DNA of 64,000 nucleotides. Origin: Epiperipatus broadwayi (taxonomy: Eukaryota > Onychophora > Udeonychophora > Euonychophora > Peripatidae). Below the pieces are notes generated by a model, which saw only the letters and a program-made list of their open reading frames with translations, made no database searches and had not been told where the DNA came from. Positions 22,591 through 37,010 of the stretch are shown here, piece after piece; within the stretch, counting starts at the first letter, position 1, and each line of letters begins with the position of its first letter. Position numbers and translations under genes: made by a program. Location: positions 1,136,001 to 1,200,000 of the forward strand of contig JAQFVV010012536.1 in the NCBI GenBank assembly GCA_028023455.1. Direction: 5' to 3'.

Positions 22591-23264
22591 TTTTTTTTAA
22601 TTTTTAATAAAGCTAGATGTTCTGAAGATATTTTCTTGAAAAATTAATAGAAAAACAAATTCAATTAACAATTAATAAGAAGAATTATAAGATTTTGTAA
22701 AAAAATTTAAAAAAAGAAAAAAAAAGATTAACATGTTTATTACTATAGTAATCTGAAATGGATCTAATTAAACTAATTACTTTGGAATAGATTAAATTAA
22801 CAGACTTGAATATGAGTAAAAATAGGACTGAGTACTAGAAAAGGCAAATCTAAACAAAAACAAGTAATACAATAATCTATTTTTTTAGATAATAAATTAA
22901 TGAATTAGTTATAAAATAGTTGTATAGTTGTGAAGAGTCTAAATATATTATTTTATAATGTGAATAAAGTTTTTAAAAATTAAAATCCTTGTTTATGAGT
23001 AAATTTATGGAAGTTAAAGAAAGCATTTGATAAATAGCGATAGAAGAATTTTACAGAAATAGTGATATAGGTAAATATAGTTAATTTTCCACTTTTTGTA
23101 TTGGTCTTTGATAAATAAATATCCCAGAGCATAAAACATTTTTAAATATTATAATGCAAGGCAAAGACTTGTCTAAATATTTCACAGAGAAGGTGGGTAT
23201 CTAAAATTGTTTCTAACCATGTAAAATTTATAGAATAATATAATTTAAAAGCTTATATAGTTAA

Positions 23265-23365
23265 AACAGCAGTAGTATCAGTAGATAGGGTAGTACAGCC
23301 GCCTTACAAACAGTTTTTTCTCGGGTTCGCGAGTTTGCTTCCCGGCCGATGCTTTGACACATGGA
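23265..23365 (+). mobile_element. tRNA-derived SINE, family 1
   Basis: ATCAGTAGATAGGGTAGTAC head, GCCGCCTTACAAACAG anticodon-arm-like hairpin, B box, then CGATGCTTTGACACATGG. The head is more diverged than in the copies at 8978 and 24064. Confidence 0.65.
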
Positions 23366-23611
23366 AGAACAATGGATAACATAGATATTTCTGTGCGATA
23401 ATGGGTTGGAATAATAAATAATGGAACGCATCTCACATTAGATGGGTCATTTATTTTATTACATTTTTTAAAAATTAATCTTCACCAATATCCAGTATTG
23501 AGAAGTTAATATTTGTAGGAAGAATAATTAGGAGAGGGTTGAAATAACGGGATTTCACATAGTTATAATAAGATTGATGCATTTGAAAAAACAATGATGA
23601 TTTTATCTTCT

Positions 23612-23695
23612 CACATGTCATGTGCATCGGTTATATTGGATAGAGTCGATGAATGTAGCGAGCTTGGAAATCTGGGTTCAAACCCTTTTATTACA
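23612..23695 (+). mobile_element. tRNA-like module of family C elements (SINE family 2)
   Basis: GTCATGTGCATCGGTTATAT...GCGAGCTTGGAAATCTG followed by GGTTCAAACCC, a good B box. The same module follows the hammerheads at 44510 and 57231. Only the module is present here. Confidence 0.6.
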
Positions 23696-24063
23696 CATAG
23701 GTTAAGAATATACACTATACTTGTATTTCAATAATTTTGCTTACTAGCAACTAAAGCGTTGATTGGTTCCAACTTGGATGAATAGGTTAAAGGTAATGGA
23801 CATCTTAGAAGACTTTAAGATTTAATATAGTGTAACAGGCGATATAAGATGAGATTCTTTAAAAGACATTATTACTGCTGTTATTATAGACAAATTTAAA
23901 GTGATATCAAGAAATTATAGAAGGAATATTTACAGCTGATAAAATAGCGAGTACTTAATAACAGTTTTTACGATTGATATGCTTGCAATGAAAACAGCTT
24001 TAGATTTATAATTAAGAGTATATGACAATAATATGAAATATAGTTAATATGTAGTATGGGGGG

Positions 24064-24166
24064 GGGGGTTCTCTCATGTATCATAGTATCAGCAGGGAAG
24101 CGAACCCACTAACCCGGGGCAACTGCTTGTAAAGCAGCTGTCGCTGACCTCTCGACCACCAATGAT
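24064..24166 (-). mobile_element. tRNA-derived SINE, family 1
   Basis: Best-preserved head on the minus strand: GGTGGTCGAGAGGTCAGCGA, then GCTGC-TTTACAA-GCAGT forming an anticodon-like arm with TAC at anticodon positions, CCCCGGGTTAGTGGGTTCGC and GATACTATGATACATGAG. A run of ten G (24059-24068) abuts the tail. The acceptor ends do not pair, so this is not a tRNA gene. Confidence 0.72.
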
Positions 24167-25986
24167 TACTGGGTTTATGGGAAAATGCGTATTCAATGAA
24201 AAAATTATTTAGAAAATTATATGGCGAGTTTGAACATATTTTTGTAATGGTTACTAAATCTGGGATATATTTTAGAATATATTGTTCTTATCTAATTAAA
24301 GGAGACATCAAACTTTAATCATCTATATGTTTAGATAAACCATTGTAATCAATTTTAAAATCTTTTGAAGTTTTCTAATTTTATGGGATTTTTTTAAATT
24401 AGTTAGTTGAAGTTTTTTTATTATGGTATGCATGTTGTGGAAGAGGTTTATATCAGTGATTGGTGACAGGGTATGTGGGTTTTATAATGATAACAAATCA
24501 GTATTACTGAGATCATTGGGTTGCGGAGAAGACTTGCAGAGTGCAAAGGAAGTCTTAGGATTTTAGTTGTGGTTATGTTGATTATTTTTCTAAAGCAGGA
24601 ATCGTAAGTAGACAATAGAGTAATTTGTCCAAGAGATAACATTTAAATCCTTGTCTAGGGTAATTTTATGTAACATTTCATCCTCTCATCAAAAGCTTAA
24701 TTTTACTTTTAGAGATCAATGATAAACTCTAACAACCTCTTAGTTGTTAAAATCCAATTTGGTTTGTTTAAAATGAGGTTAAGATAGATCTTTCATTTAA
24801 GAGATATATTATCTTAAATATATTATGCTTTTTGCACATACATCTGAAAGTTTGCAAGTTTAATAGAAGGAAGTACAACACCAGTATAGCATCAGATAAA
24901 ATTGGAAATTTAAAAAACCAGGGAAGCAAGCAAATCTGATGCTAGATTATTAGAAACCACTATTAGAGGGAGGGTTTTTTTTTTAAATTTCAACAATGAT
25001 AATTAATTGTCATTTAGAACAATACAAGCTTTACATTGTGAAGTCATATAATTTTAATATTTAAATTATAATTAGATAGTCAGATTAATTATATATTGAG
25101 CATATTGATCCAATCATAAGTGCCTTTTTAAGGCCTTTGAATTTAAAAAGTATTGAAAGAATAAGTAGAAGAACATACTCAAAAAGAATGTAAACTTATT
25201 GACAGAATAATAGCGGAAAATTATTTGAATGAAAATTATATAAAGACAATGAGGTATTTTATTAGCTGTATGTCGATTTTATTATAAGTATGATTTTCTA
25301 GAATTGACAGAAATGTCAAATCTTACTTTACATGAAATTTTTTCATAACGTTATAACGTTAATAAATTGCACATGTGCAAAATGTTCTATGCACAGATGT
25401 TGCAAATATTCTATTCTATATGAAACAAATTTCTCAAAAATCCTAGAGAAGCAGTGTAATCAGGGCCAGCCTGAGGGAGTGTGAACATTGCAAGCACACA
25501 AGGTCCAATGTTTCTGAAGGCCCACTGACTGATTATGTAAAATCAAAATGGTTTTATTTTCTGTTTTTTTTTTTTTGTTTTAATCTGAATATACATACAT
25601 TAGAATATTACTTGCAATTAGTCCATGTTTGGTGTCAACCAATCCAAGAACAAAAGCACAATAATGGAGCTAATATAATAGGTTTATATAAAGGCTTGCA
25701 AGCACTTTTCCTGCAAAAGAATTCCAAAGCACAATATATGCCTTAAAGAAGTCATAATTTGAATTTAGTTCTTGCAGACATTTCAAAATCATTTCTTGCA
25801 AATTCATTTTTTAGGACTTTACAAATATGAGATATTATGATTTTTTTATATATAATTTGGATTATATTCAAAAATTATCTGAAAATGATCTTAAATGTTG
25901 CAAAGTCTTACATACTGCAAGTACTGCAAGACGATATTGATTGCATTCATTTTTTTAATAAAATCAAAATTTGTCTTCAAAACAGG
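24167..25986. other. AT-rich spacer without supported gene
   Basis: A minus frame at 24448-24642 has no recognisable domain. A GC-richer patch at 25445-25530 (GGGCCAGCCTGAGGGAGTGT) resembles ends of old interspersed repeats but has no partner here. Confidence 0.4.
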
Positions 25987-26625
25987 TTAACTGGCGTCTG
26001 GTAAATCAAACAATTCCCATGTGGCCTTAAATATTTCTGTTGGCGCTATTGATTTGTCCCTCTTTTTGATTTCATTAATAAAGTTTATTAGTAGTTGTTT
26101 AGTGTTTTTTTTCGATTGTCCAATAATTAGTTTACATCTAATTTTCCAAATGAAAAAGGCCAGGAATGTTGAGATTCTTATAAGTGGGTATATTCCCTTT
26201 TTAATGCAGTCCTTGAGGAATATAATGATGTGTTTATTTATTTTTATATAAGCATTTATTACATTTCTATGGATACTCAGTCTTTGACATATGTAAAGCA
26301 TGTGCCCTATGATCTCTTCTTCCATTTTGCAAATTTGGCATATGGAGTCAACCTTAGTGAATCCTCCTTGTATACTACAAAAGCATTTGTAGGGAGTGCC
26401 TCTAAGTTCATTTTGACTATGAAGTCCAAGTATTTAGCTTCTAGATTCCAATACCTGAACCTGGAGATTCTCCCCTTATTGGTTATCTCCAGCGTACTGG
26501 GGGTGAACCCTATCCCCCTATTGGTCAAGTTGTATGCCTCCCAATATGAGATCTTGTTAGTAAATGTTAGAGATGAGGGTTTTATATATTTTCCAATCTG
26601 TTTTGAAATCTCATCTTAGACTGAT
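25987..26625 (-). pseudogene. LINE C-terminal fragment (same family as 2325-2957)
   Basis: Minus frames 26307-26528 and 25987-26325 overlap in different frames and together align with the insert at 2325-2957: a C-x2-C/H/C zinc motif split by a frameshift near 26320, then LIRISTFLAFFIWKIRCK (cf. LIRLSIFLTYSIWYVRCK), and a TWELFDLP terminus (cf. TWKLFHIP). The upstream frame with RFRYWNLEAKYLDF extends further toward the reverse transcriptase. It is 5'-truncated and frameshifted. Confidence 0.75.
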
Positions 26626-29600
26626 TGAAGATAAAGATATAAGAACTAATATAGATATCAGATTTACATTGTAAACATTTATAACCATTGAGTAAAATGT
26701 AAAACCTTAGATTAATAAAAATAATTTCTTAATTAAAAAAAAATATCTTCAAGTTTTGCCTTCCAGGATCACAATATTACAAATATTACAATATTTATTT
26801 TAAAATAATTTATTTGAATTATATCCAAATTTTGTTACTGTTCTGAAAAATCTTTTTCAAGATTGAAAATAATTTAAAATTATTTGAGATCTAGTATTAG
26901 TGAAGAACGATTTACCTGCATGATCATTTTATCTATCGAATCCGAATTAGCTAAATAACTTAAGTTATGATGATATTATCAACTATTTTGTTATAAAACA
27001 ACCCAAAATCGCATATTGTAACCATATTCTAGTCAGTTGCATATCAAATTGTATTTTATAAGTACGTGAAACAATTAATTTTTTAATTTAATTTATTAAT
27101 GATTTTTTATGTGATTGAAATATTAATTTTATTAAAATAATTTAATTATAATGTTCTATTTCATTAAATCCAATTAAATTATATACTCTTCTTCTTTTCT
27201 TTTTAAAACTTTATTTCTTCTCATCAAACATATATATATATTCACATCTTTAACACCGATGTTTTGACCACATTTTCTGTAGACAATCTATAAAAATACA
27301 TATTTACATCATTATTATTACAAATAAAATTAATATATAAAAATGTATATATCTTCATCATAAAAACAATAACATTTCTCTTTGATCTATCAATGCATCT
27401 TTTTACATCTTACATTATATAATCATCACTTAGTTACTTCTTTACTCTCCAAACTTTTAATTATTTATCATTTTCATGCATTCCTTACTATACCAATTTC
27501 TGCAATGTAATAAATAACAACATGCAATAAATTATTATTTTTTTGAACGAAATCTATTTCAATGCCCTCCCCCCCGTAGGTCATATTTGCACCGGGCCCG
27601 TTTTTATTTGGATCGACCTGAGTGTAATGCACAATTAATTAATAGATTAGAATTTTAAAAAAATACAATTAAAGCAAAATTCTTTAACACTATATTTAAA
27701 GCCGATTTTTTATTGACAAATATTTTTTTATATAAATTATTATCTTATTTTAATTAAGCATATTTTTTATTTTAAAAATACTATCAAATTTTAATCAAAA
27801 AGTCAGATTAAATATATACTGTATTGAACATATTGATCTAGTATTTTTCGACTTCAAAAACAAGGTGAAAATAGTTACAAGAATAAATCAAAAAGTTTAT
27901 AAACTTATTGACAAAAATGACAGGGAAACTAGATATCATAGATCCCTGAAAAATGAAAATCAGTTTGAAATGTTTTATTTCAGGTTAAAATAGATATAAT
28001 GGAGGAAATGTTTTAGTTCCAAAAACCAAAGATAATTTTATATAAGTAAATAACATTCCAATAAATGATAAATCGCTGCTAGTTATACTGAAAACTTTTT
28101 CGAACGATTGGTGATTATTTAGATGGATAATTGATCAATAATTAAAATAATGATGAAGTAGAAACGATATATGAAGAAACAGAAAAAAATATTAAAATAG
28201 TTAAAAATAAAAATGGCAGGTGGGTGAGGGGTTTGAATTTTATTATAGAACAGACCAGTTATAATAAAATTGCAAATATTATGGGTTGTGGCAAGAAATA
28301 GGAGGTGAAAAGTTAAATAAATATTTTTATGGGCAATAGTAATAATTACATCGATTAAAGATCGCAATGACATGTGAAAAGTTGAAAGAAAGATACTGAA
28401 TAAATTTTAATTATATTGTGATTCAAAATATTTAGATATAGTATTAATAAGAGAGCTCAGCGCTGGAGCTATAAATTCAGGTCACTATTTATAAATAGTT
28501 AAATTGATATTATATACTTTATTTGAGAGAGAAAAGAAATTGGATACTGATAAATTAAATGGAAAGTATTTGATAAAATTTTTAAACTGCTACTTAAGAA
28601 AATAGCTGTAAATAGTAATAAATTGATTGATAAAGTAAATTCAAATATAGGATTGAGGTTATTAAAGATGTGACAGCAAGATCACATGACTAATCAAAAT
28701 GGCGTCCATTATTATAAAATGACATCTTTGGACTGAACATGCGAGAGAACTATCAACACAAGACTTTTTTTAATAAAAAAAGAGATATTTATAGCAAACT
28801 TGAATATAATTCTTGCAAGAGAAGCATATCCCATAAAATATGAAGATTATTTCAAAAACATTTAAAAGAAGGGCAAGATTGATTATTTTTGTTGGGATAT
28901 GGTTGGGAATAGAATATAATGAAAAACTACAATTAAAGTATGAAGGCTATTAGAAAGAAAAATGTGTTGCAGAATAAAAAGACAGCACTACAATATGTTA
29001 TATAAACAATTTAAAAAAAACGACATGTTCTACACTTGGAAAGTATATTCATATGAATGATAGGTTTGTATTGTAAAATCCATATCTGGTGCATTTTTAT
29101 TATATATATATGTCTTTCTAATCTTTATTTTGTTAGAATTAGAATGGTCAAACTCATTTCCATTGGCTGAAGTAAAAAGCCAATAAGAAAAACTTAAAGT
29201 TATTTTTTAAAAAGAATATATATATATATATATATATATGGTTGAAAGGAGGCTTAAGTGAATTAGAGCTCGGAAATATAAGGTTAGAAAACAGTGATTT
29301 AAGGGAATGTGGATAAATAGACAAATATAATAAGAAGCTAAATTTATTAATATATAATACAATAAAAATGTTAATAGGAAAGGAACAGATTAATATTTAA
29401 AAATAGAATGGGTAAACTGATAATAAAGAAAGCAGATGAAGTAAAAAGATGAGTAGAATATATGACTTTACATCATATAAAATAATGAGACTTTATCAAT
29501 AATAATTGAAAAACAAAGTAAGATAAAGATGAAATAAGTTGTGCAATAGTGAAGATAAAAGTTTTAACTAACCTGGGAGATGATAAAGAAGTAAACTAAT

Positions 29601-31500
29601 TCCAATTAATTATTAAAGACTAAGTGAGGAAAGAGTTTGAAATGGAACCTATGACTCAGGACTGTAGTCTAATATTTCTTTTCAACGGTTATGATTTCTT
29701 TACAGAAAAAGTCCTAATTCTGCTGAAATGTATGTAAGAGCAATTATTTTTAATTTTTATTATGACTTGGCTTCTTTTAAGAGTCCTGAATATGAGTATT
29801 TGAATCTAATGAAGTCTGTGAGGTTTAATACAATGGTCCAAGTAGCAGCGATCGATTCCATTTACGGCTCTACCCAGCATTCAAAAGTCTTACAGATTTC
29901 TCAGACAACCCGACTCCCTTCCCTCTGAATAATGAACCCATTCAATTATTTATTTTTATTTTTAATTCAGAAGAAGTAACGGGATTCAAATTACAATTAA
30001 TAATAATAAGAATAAATAATTGTTGATAGATATATAGAGAATAGAGAGTTACTATTTCTTTTGTCGATTCTTTTTTAATTTTAAAAATGTGTTATGTCTC
30101 ACTCTGTCTCGAATAGTTGAGATTCAACCTTACCTTTATCGTGAGATTGAGTATTCATCGCTTCATACATAAATAGTCACTTTTTGGAGGTAAGTTCAGA
30201 CAGCAACTGTCAAAGTATACACATTGTCCATTATATGGCTGGACAGTGAAGTTCACATTAGAACAGGCTTCTAGGCATAAACCAATCATAGAATAGTTGG
30301 AAAGTGTCACCATATCTAGTTATGAGGCAAGCTATCGCAGGTACAGATGAAAATGGTACGTAAGCTTAGAAAGGTACCTGAAATCCCTTATAGAAATAGT
30401 TGCACAGCAACTAAAAGCTATGCCAAGCCGACAGTATCAGGGAAAAGGTATAACACTATATATATATAAATAAATTGTAAATATGCATTTATGTCTTTGT
30501 TTTAATAAATAATATAAAGTATTATACCGCATATCACAAATCACCCAATAAACACTAGGGGCAGTTAAAATGATCAAATTTTTTTTATCTTAAATCTCAA
30601 TCTTATCTTGATCGTATTGAGCATTCTTCACCACGGACCAATTGATATACAAATAGACGAGATGGAATCTTGATTAATCCATTATTTGAAGGCAAGGTAA
30701 GATATAACATGAAAAATAGTTGTAAGAAAAGAAAAAAAAGAGGCATATAGCTTATTTTCAGATATTATTTAATGTAGGCTCCCATAAATTGTTAAATTAG
30801 TGTTATTTTGTTAGAGGTGAAATTAGCAGTGGGAAGAGGAGGATTAGTGTTTTCAAATATTGAGTTAAATTTGAGAACAAAACAGACGTCAATAAAACTA
30901 AAGAAGGGGAAATGGTTGGTGATTAAAAAGGATCAAAAATAAGTAATAATCAAAATGTTATTGAACAAGTTATTGCTTTTACATATTTGTAAAATTGATT
31001 AAAGAAAGATGAAAATACAAATCAAGAAAATGAGAATGGGAAAGATGAAAATACAAATAAAGAAAATGAGAATGAAATAAGTGGGTTAACAAATGCTTCT
31101 ATGGATCATTGAAACTAGATTTATAAAATAGATTTGCCTAATGTTTTATTTGGAATATAGATTTACAAGTATAGTAAAAAAAAATTGTTAAAGTGGGAAG
31201 AAAAGATAATATAGATTTAGAGAATAAAAAATATCTATTTAATTTATATAATATTAATAATTGAAAGGAAATCAAGTCATACATCACGTGACTTAACTTA
31301 ATAAGTTTGTACTACAAATAATATATAATGAGCATTAATAGATCTTAACAACCTTTTTAGAATATCCCATATGGCTATTTAAGTTAGGTAGCTGGATTTA
31401 AAAACATATGGATGTCTGAGAATTTTATATTTTCTACTTAATAGTTAACTATTAGATAAATGCTGGAGTTGAGCTGGTATTTTTAGATCTAATGTTTGAA
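26626..31500. other. Long AT-rich region without supported gene
   Basis: Mostly A/T runs, with (AT)n at 29218-29240. 29640-30440 is more complex; a weak direct similarity links 30105-30180 with 30590-30660 (GATTGAGTATTCATC / TATTGAGCATTCTTC). The plus frame 29728-29928 has no domain I recognise. A GC patch at 27565-27615 has runs of C and GGGCCCG. Confidence 0.4.
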
Positions 31501-31610
31501 TATCCTAGCACCTCACTGATAACAGCCAGCAGCTACAAAACAATCTGGGGATAAAGATATTTGGAAAAGCTTGTTAAGAGCTATTAACGCTCATTATATA
31601 AGATTAATAA
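31501..31610 (+). mobile_element. Degenerate hammerhead-type element
   Basis: TATCC, CCTCA, CTGATAA, CAGCCAGCAGCT, CAAAAC, ATCTGGGGATA, then AAGCTTGTTAAGAGCTATTA, the family B-type tail. The order of blocks is that of the 58951 copy, but CTGANGA and GAAA are both damaged. Confidence 0.5.
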
Positions 31611-32894
31611 CATAGATATCACCAAAAATATGTATTAAGAGGAGATGAATTGGGCATCTAAGCAGAGATAATAAAATTAGGAAAAATGTGTTGGAAGATA
31701 TTGTATAGAAAAGTTAATTGCCATCTTGAAAAAGAAAGAAATATGATTATTTAAGGGTAGATTAAGATAGACACTTAAAAAAAAAAGCAACTTGTTTGGC
31801 AAATAATCAAAATTTAGTCAAATATTCTTTGATAATAAATGACTAAGCAGAAAGTTGTCAATGTAGATATAGCTGTGTTGAATAATTTCTGATTGTAGTA
31901 TATATAAATTGTCTACGGTTGCCATTTCTTTGATTAACTTAAATAATAGAGATAAGCAGTGTTAGGATTAATGGAGAAAAACTGCTAGCTAAAGTCATTT
32001 ATTAGAGATAAGGATTTATTTTCAGCCTCCATATATTTTGCTCCTCCGGTTTTCAATATCTGTTCCTCTTGTAGAAGAATCATGATTTTTTGAGGGTAAT
32101 AGGTAACATATGTAAATGTTCAATATTATATAATGCACTTGTTATTTAATCTTGTGATTAAATTATTACTGCAGGATTAATTATTACTTATTGATATAAT
32201 ATAAATAGATTTTTTTAAGAAGCTTTTAAATGGGCCATTACAGGGTAAAACTTTTTTAAAACAGCCATTAATTGAGGAACAGTAAGACCGTTTGGGATGG
32301 AGGGAATTTGGACATTTTCCATTCTTGTTTTATCCTTTAGCAAAAAAGAATTATATGACTAGCTGCTGAAAGTAGTAAGTTCTATCTTTTTTTAAAAAAA
32401 AAAAAAGCAATTAATAGCCCTTATTTTAATCCAAATTCTAATAATGGTTAGTCGATGTATTACCATTGTGCTACAACTGCTTTAAAATATTAATGAAATA
32501 TATTTTGTTTTTATATTTAAAAAGCTACTAAATTGATTTTTAGTTATACTTTTGTCATGCTGACCCTAAATATTTTGTTATTGATAACTCTTTTTTCTTT
32601 TACCTCCAGTAAATACATAGTATATGTGGAACACATCGGTCTTCCCAGTCAAATATCGGCCTTAACTCAAACCCCAAATCAATTGGTCTATTTTATTTGC
32701 TATTCATGATATTCAGAAATTTTTTCACTAATTTTCTGGGCCATAAAGTCATAAGGATTTTTATTTTATTTCTTCACATCCATAAATATTCGCAGAGAAT
32801 ACTGAATTCTGAATACCTTTGATTTCCTTGGCCCATTCCTCTATTAAATTCTAGTTGATAATTAACTTGATTACTATCAGTTATTAATTTGTTG

Positions 32895-33066
32895 TATTAA
32901 GTAATATTTACTAAGGCTGTAACCTCAGAAATATGCGTCTGAAAAATGCGAAGGTAGGGACCTCTACAGGTCTTAACCACAAGCTTACGCCTTGAAAGAA
33001 AAGAGGGAAACCCCAAAGGCGTAAGCATATTCCTGAGGTTACAGCCTTAGTAAATATTACTTAATA
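32895..33066. mobile_element. 172 bp foldback with nested inner hairpin
   Basis: TATTAAGTAATATTTACTAA at 32895 and its complement ending at 33066 extend through GGCTGTAACCTCAG on both sides. Inside, AAGCTTACGCCTT and AAGGCGTAAGC form a second hairpin around a purine-rich loop. No coding capacity; MITE-like. Confidence 0.7.
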
Positions 33067-36000
33067 TAATAATGTCCGTTTAAAATAAATTTATATTTTG
33101 TTGTATTGTAAAAATATTAATGGTATTTACTTTAATAACATAAAATATAAATTAATCTCAAAAATGGCTTTATATTAAAAGATAGAACTAAATACATAGC
33201 ATTATTAAAACATCATATTTCATCTAGTATTTTAACAGCTCTAATCCCCCCCCCCCCACATCAAAAATTAATAATTAAAACATAAACACCGTAAACTATC
33301 CGAGCCTTTCTGGTCCCAAAAGCTTAACATGAAATCTGATTGTACATTTTGCATAAATAATTTTAAACGTAATACCATTCATCAAAAATCTACATGAATG
33401 TCAAAAGAACATAAACTTTATCTATTTATGTCTACAATAATATTTTTTACATATATTTTTGGTTTTGTTAACGCCATTATTTCTAAATAACCACATACCC
33501 TCCTTTGTAAATGCAATTTAAAAATAAATGATTTTTAATAACAATAAAAATTAACTTTAAATTTTTATTAAAACCATCTTTTTTTTTTTTTTTAATAGTT
33601 TTGAGTAGTTTTTAAACAAATCAATTATAGTTGTATGATTATTTTATTCGAATAGTTGGTTATTCTTTTAACTTATCCATAAAAATAATTAGAGTATATT
33701 CCGTTTCAAAACTAAAATGGTTTGAAATTAGTTTAAAATCACTTATTATACAATTTTTAAAAAAATGTTTTATAGTTATAAAAAAGATTAATTATTAAAA
33801 AAAAAAAGACATAAATAAGGAAAATACTAATTTTAGACAAAATAAGTATTTATTTGTATTGTAAACTTTCGTCTTTACACTAACTATTACTAATTATAAT
33901 ATGAAAATTGTTTAACTTTTTGATGCATTGTATAGATTTAGGTCTATTTGTATTTCTGTCGACTCAGAAAAATATTTACAAGTTATACAAAGTTTATTAA
34001 CGACTTTTAAAATATCGTAACAGAAATTGATTTTAAATGTTTCTTTTTTTTTTTTACCTGATAATCAATTAACAAATGTTTGAGACAACTAAAGTCGTTA
34101 ATTAATTCTCCGAAATCAGATATATACAAAAAAAAAAATAGTGTAATAACTGGAACACAAGAAACATATATAATTTCGAATCAAATATAAATATATACTC
34201 ATATATATGTAAGTACATATATATAAGTACATAATTATTCTCTAAACATATATAATTTTTTTCCTGTAATTTATATAACAATATATATATAATATTCATT
34301 TAATAACTCTTTCACAACGATATTAATAAAACACAGTAGTAAAAAGCGCAAGAAAAGAAACTTTTTAATTTTTAAATATATATATATTTAATGCGGCTTA
34401 AAACTTTTAAACTCGGCTATAATTTAAATAAAAGTAATTTTAAATATTAAATAATTATATAATTACTATTATTATTATTTTATAGTTACTATTTTTGTTA
34501 ATTAACATATTTTAATAATATAAAATGTCATCAAATATAACTTTAAACTCGTGAAATATTAGTAAGACGGGGGAGTCAAGTGAAAATCATAATAATAGGA
34601 AACTACCGTAAGGAATTATTGTTTTGTCATAGCGATCTATTTATTAGTTATTTCAATTTATGTATGAGTAGAAAATTTAACATTACATATTATTAATTGA
34701 TGATATAAGCCATTGTCTAAATAATTATTTTTTGTCCTCGTTGAGTCTTGGCAATCTGTAAAAATTTAACTGCATAAACTTATAAATTTATTCTGTGTTA
34801 AATTTATTATTATTGACTGTTATTATTTAAAATGTTTTTTTTATATATACTGTTTTTAACTACCAATTTTCTTTTTAAATATGTATACCATTTTTGAAAA
34901 GAATTATAAACTAATACGTAATAAATATTAATCAGTATATGTAAGAATTTAAATAAATGATTTAATAAAATTTATAACAATATATATTTAGTTCCACGTT
35001 TATAAAAATATATTTTAAAAAAAAATCATTTATTAATAAAAATTTGTGTAATATACAGTAAAACCCATTAGAGACTATTGTAGTAGATTATAATATTACT
35101 ATATTTTTAATTCCGAACGATAAACCTTAGGTAGATGACTTTAAAGGATATGAGAAACATGGCGTTTATCATTTAAGATGATGATGATACATATACAATT
35201 CTGTATTATATATAACTTGCTAAATAATAAAAAATATATATAGCGCTAATTGACTTGAGGTTAATAAGTGTAATTCAAATTTTACTTTGATCTTTTTTTA
35301 TTTTATTTTACGGCTACTCTTAAAAACTGTATACCTCCGATAATAATATGTATTAATTAAGCCTTCTTTTGCTTCGTATTCTTTGTTCAGAATATCTGCA
35401 AAAATAAATTAATTTTATTAATTTCACAATTGTAAACTATAATGGCGATTTGACAACAGTGAGATATTTTAACAAATCACAAAGGACCATCTTGGCGATT
35501 GCTAAATTGAATTTGTACTTGACTAAGACGCACGGCACTCGCATTCTCGATAAATGGACATTCTATTCAGAGAATACAATAAAGCAATCCTTCAATTTAG
35601 AATTTTATTTTCAAGTGCATCTTTTACCTTAGAACATTAATTTAACATGTCAGGCGCTTTAGTTAGATTTTTATATGAAACTAAATTTCACATTTAAAAT
35701 CTTTGAAACTGAAAGCCGAAGGTATTAGCGCCCTCTATTTTATTTTAAGTATTACTTTTTTATCTCACTAACTTTATAACAAAATGCATGAATTTCCTAA
35801 TCTCATTAATAATACCTGAATGCTATTATTTTAGATGCACAAGTCTGCTACTGCTAAAACAATAGCTGTACATTTTTAATAACCTATTGAGAGCTAGAAT
35901 TAGATAATTTGAATTAATGAAGCGCATTCGACGTTGTATAATCTTGCAAAATATACTATATATCTAAAAACTGATAAAACGAATGTATAAAAGACAGTAA

Positions 36001-36825
36001 ATGAAATCTTGATTTTAACTATATGAAACTATATTAATTAAAGTGATGTAAGGGATACAAATATATATATATGCATTTTATCGTCACTAATCCTGTATTA
36101 TATTTTAATTCTGTCTACCATGCATTTCACGGACGGTCTTTTTTTTCTTTTTCTGGATCACTTAATTTGCGTCCAAACTGATCTCATCTGCGAATTCTCA
36201 ATAGCACTTTTCTTACTAAATATTACTGTTCGCCTTTCACATTTAAAGAACATACTTTATTACTTATTAAACGGAATAATCGCTTGACATTAATTCACAC
36301 TGATTTGATTTGAGCTCTTGAGAACAGTTGACGTGAGTAACAGATCTGTCTAAATAAAAAGAAGACCCCCTACCCAAGTATTCCTTCTGAAGCAGCACTG
36401 TGAAAATGAATTAGATTGTTATTATAGGCATTATAATATTTAGTTTAAAATATTTTAGTTTTACATTTTATATACTATGTGTGTGGGTGTCTATATATAT
36501 ATTGGATACACATAAGCTTAGGATTATTAAAAAAAATTGCGCGCTTTAGAACAAAGAAATAATAATGGATACAGAAACTTAAAGCTTCAGAATGATTAAA
36601 GTAAATAATAAACAAAAGAAATTAATTTTAATTCAAGCAAGTGTACTTGATTACTATGCTTACTCTATTACTGAAGTGGTTAAACATTACATGATTAACT
36701 ACCTTTATTATGTGTCCTGTGCTGTTCAGCACAGCGTCAAAAGCTAAACTGTTTCTGAATCAAACTCAACATAACATTTCTGATTAGCGCCATCTACCTA
36801 ATTAAAAAATAAAAAGACAAAACTT
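33067..36825. other. Long AT-rich region without supported gene
   Basis: Poly-C run at 33247-33256, many A/T homopolymers, short frames at 34102-34299 and 35450-35632 with no recognisable domain. The second has less biased codons but no splice or homology support. Confidence 0.4.
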
Positions 36826-37010
36826 TTACTTAGCGTTTTGCTCAATATGTCGACCATTATTTTCAATAAAAAATGTAGATGTTAATTCCATTGTTGAACA
36901 AAAATGCTAATAATATCAGGAATAATCATGTTGAATGCTTTAACAATATGCCAATCCAGATGTTCAACATTGCTAAATTTCTTAGCTAGATCAGAATATT
37001 CACAAAAGTC
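36826..37010 (-). pseudogene. Possible transposase C-terminal remnant
   Basis: The minus-strand frame ending at the stop 36826-36828 reads TFFIENNGRHIEQNAK. This resembles the 'xENNGGHxEHLL'-type C-terminus of some mariner/Tc-like transposases. Upstream, other frames give short peptide-like pieces, so frameshifts would be needed. Recognition rests on about a dozen residues. Confidence 0.25.

Noticed and set aside
23612-23695. Candidate tRNA gene (good B box)
   Set aside because: No acceptor pairing, poor A box, and the same sequence recurs as part of family C repeats.
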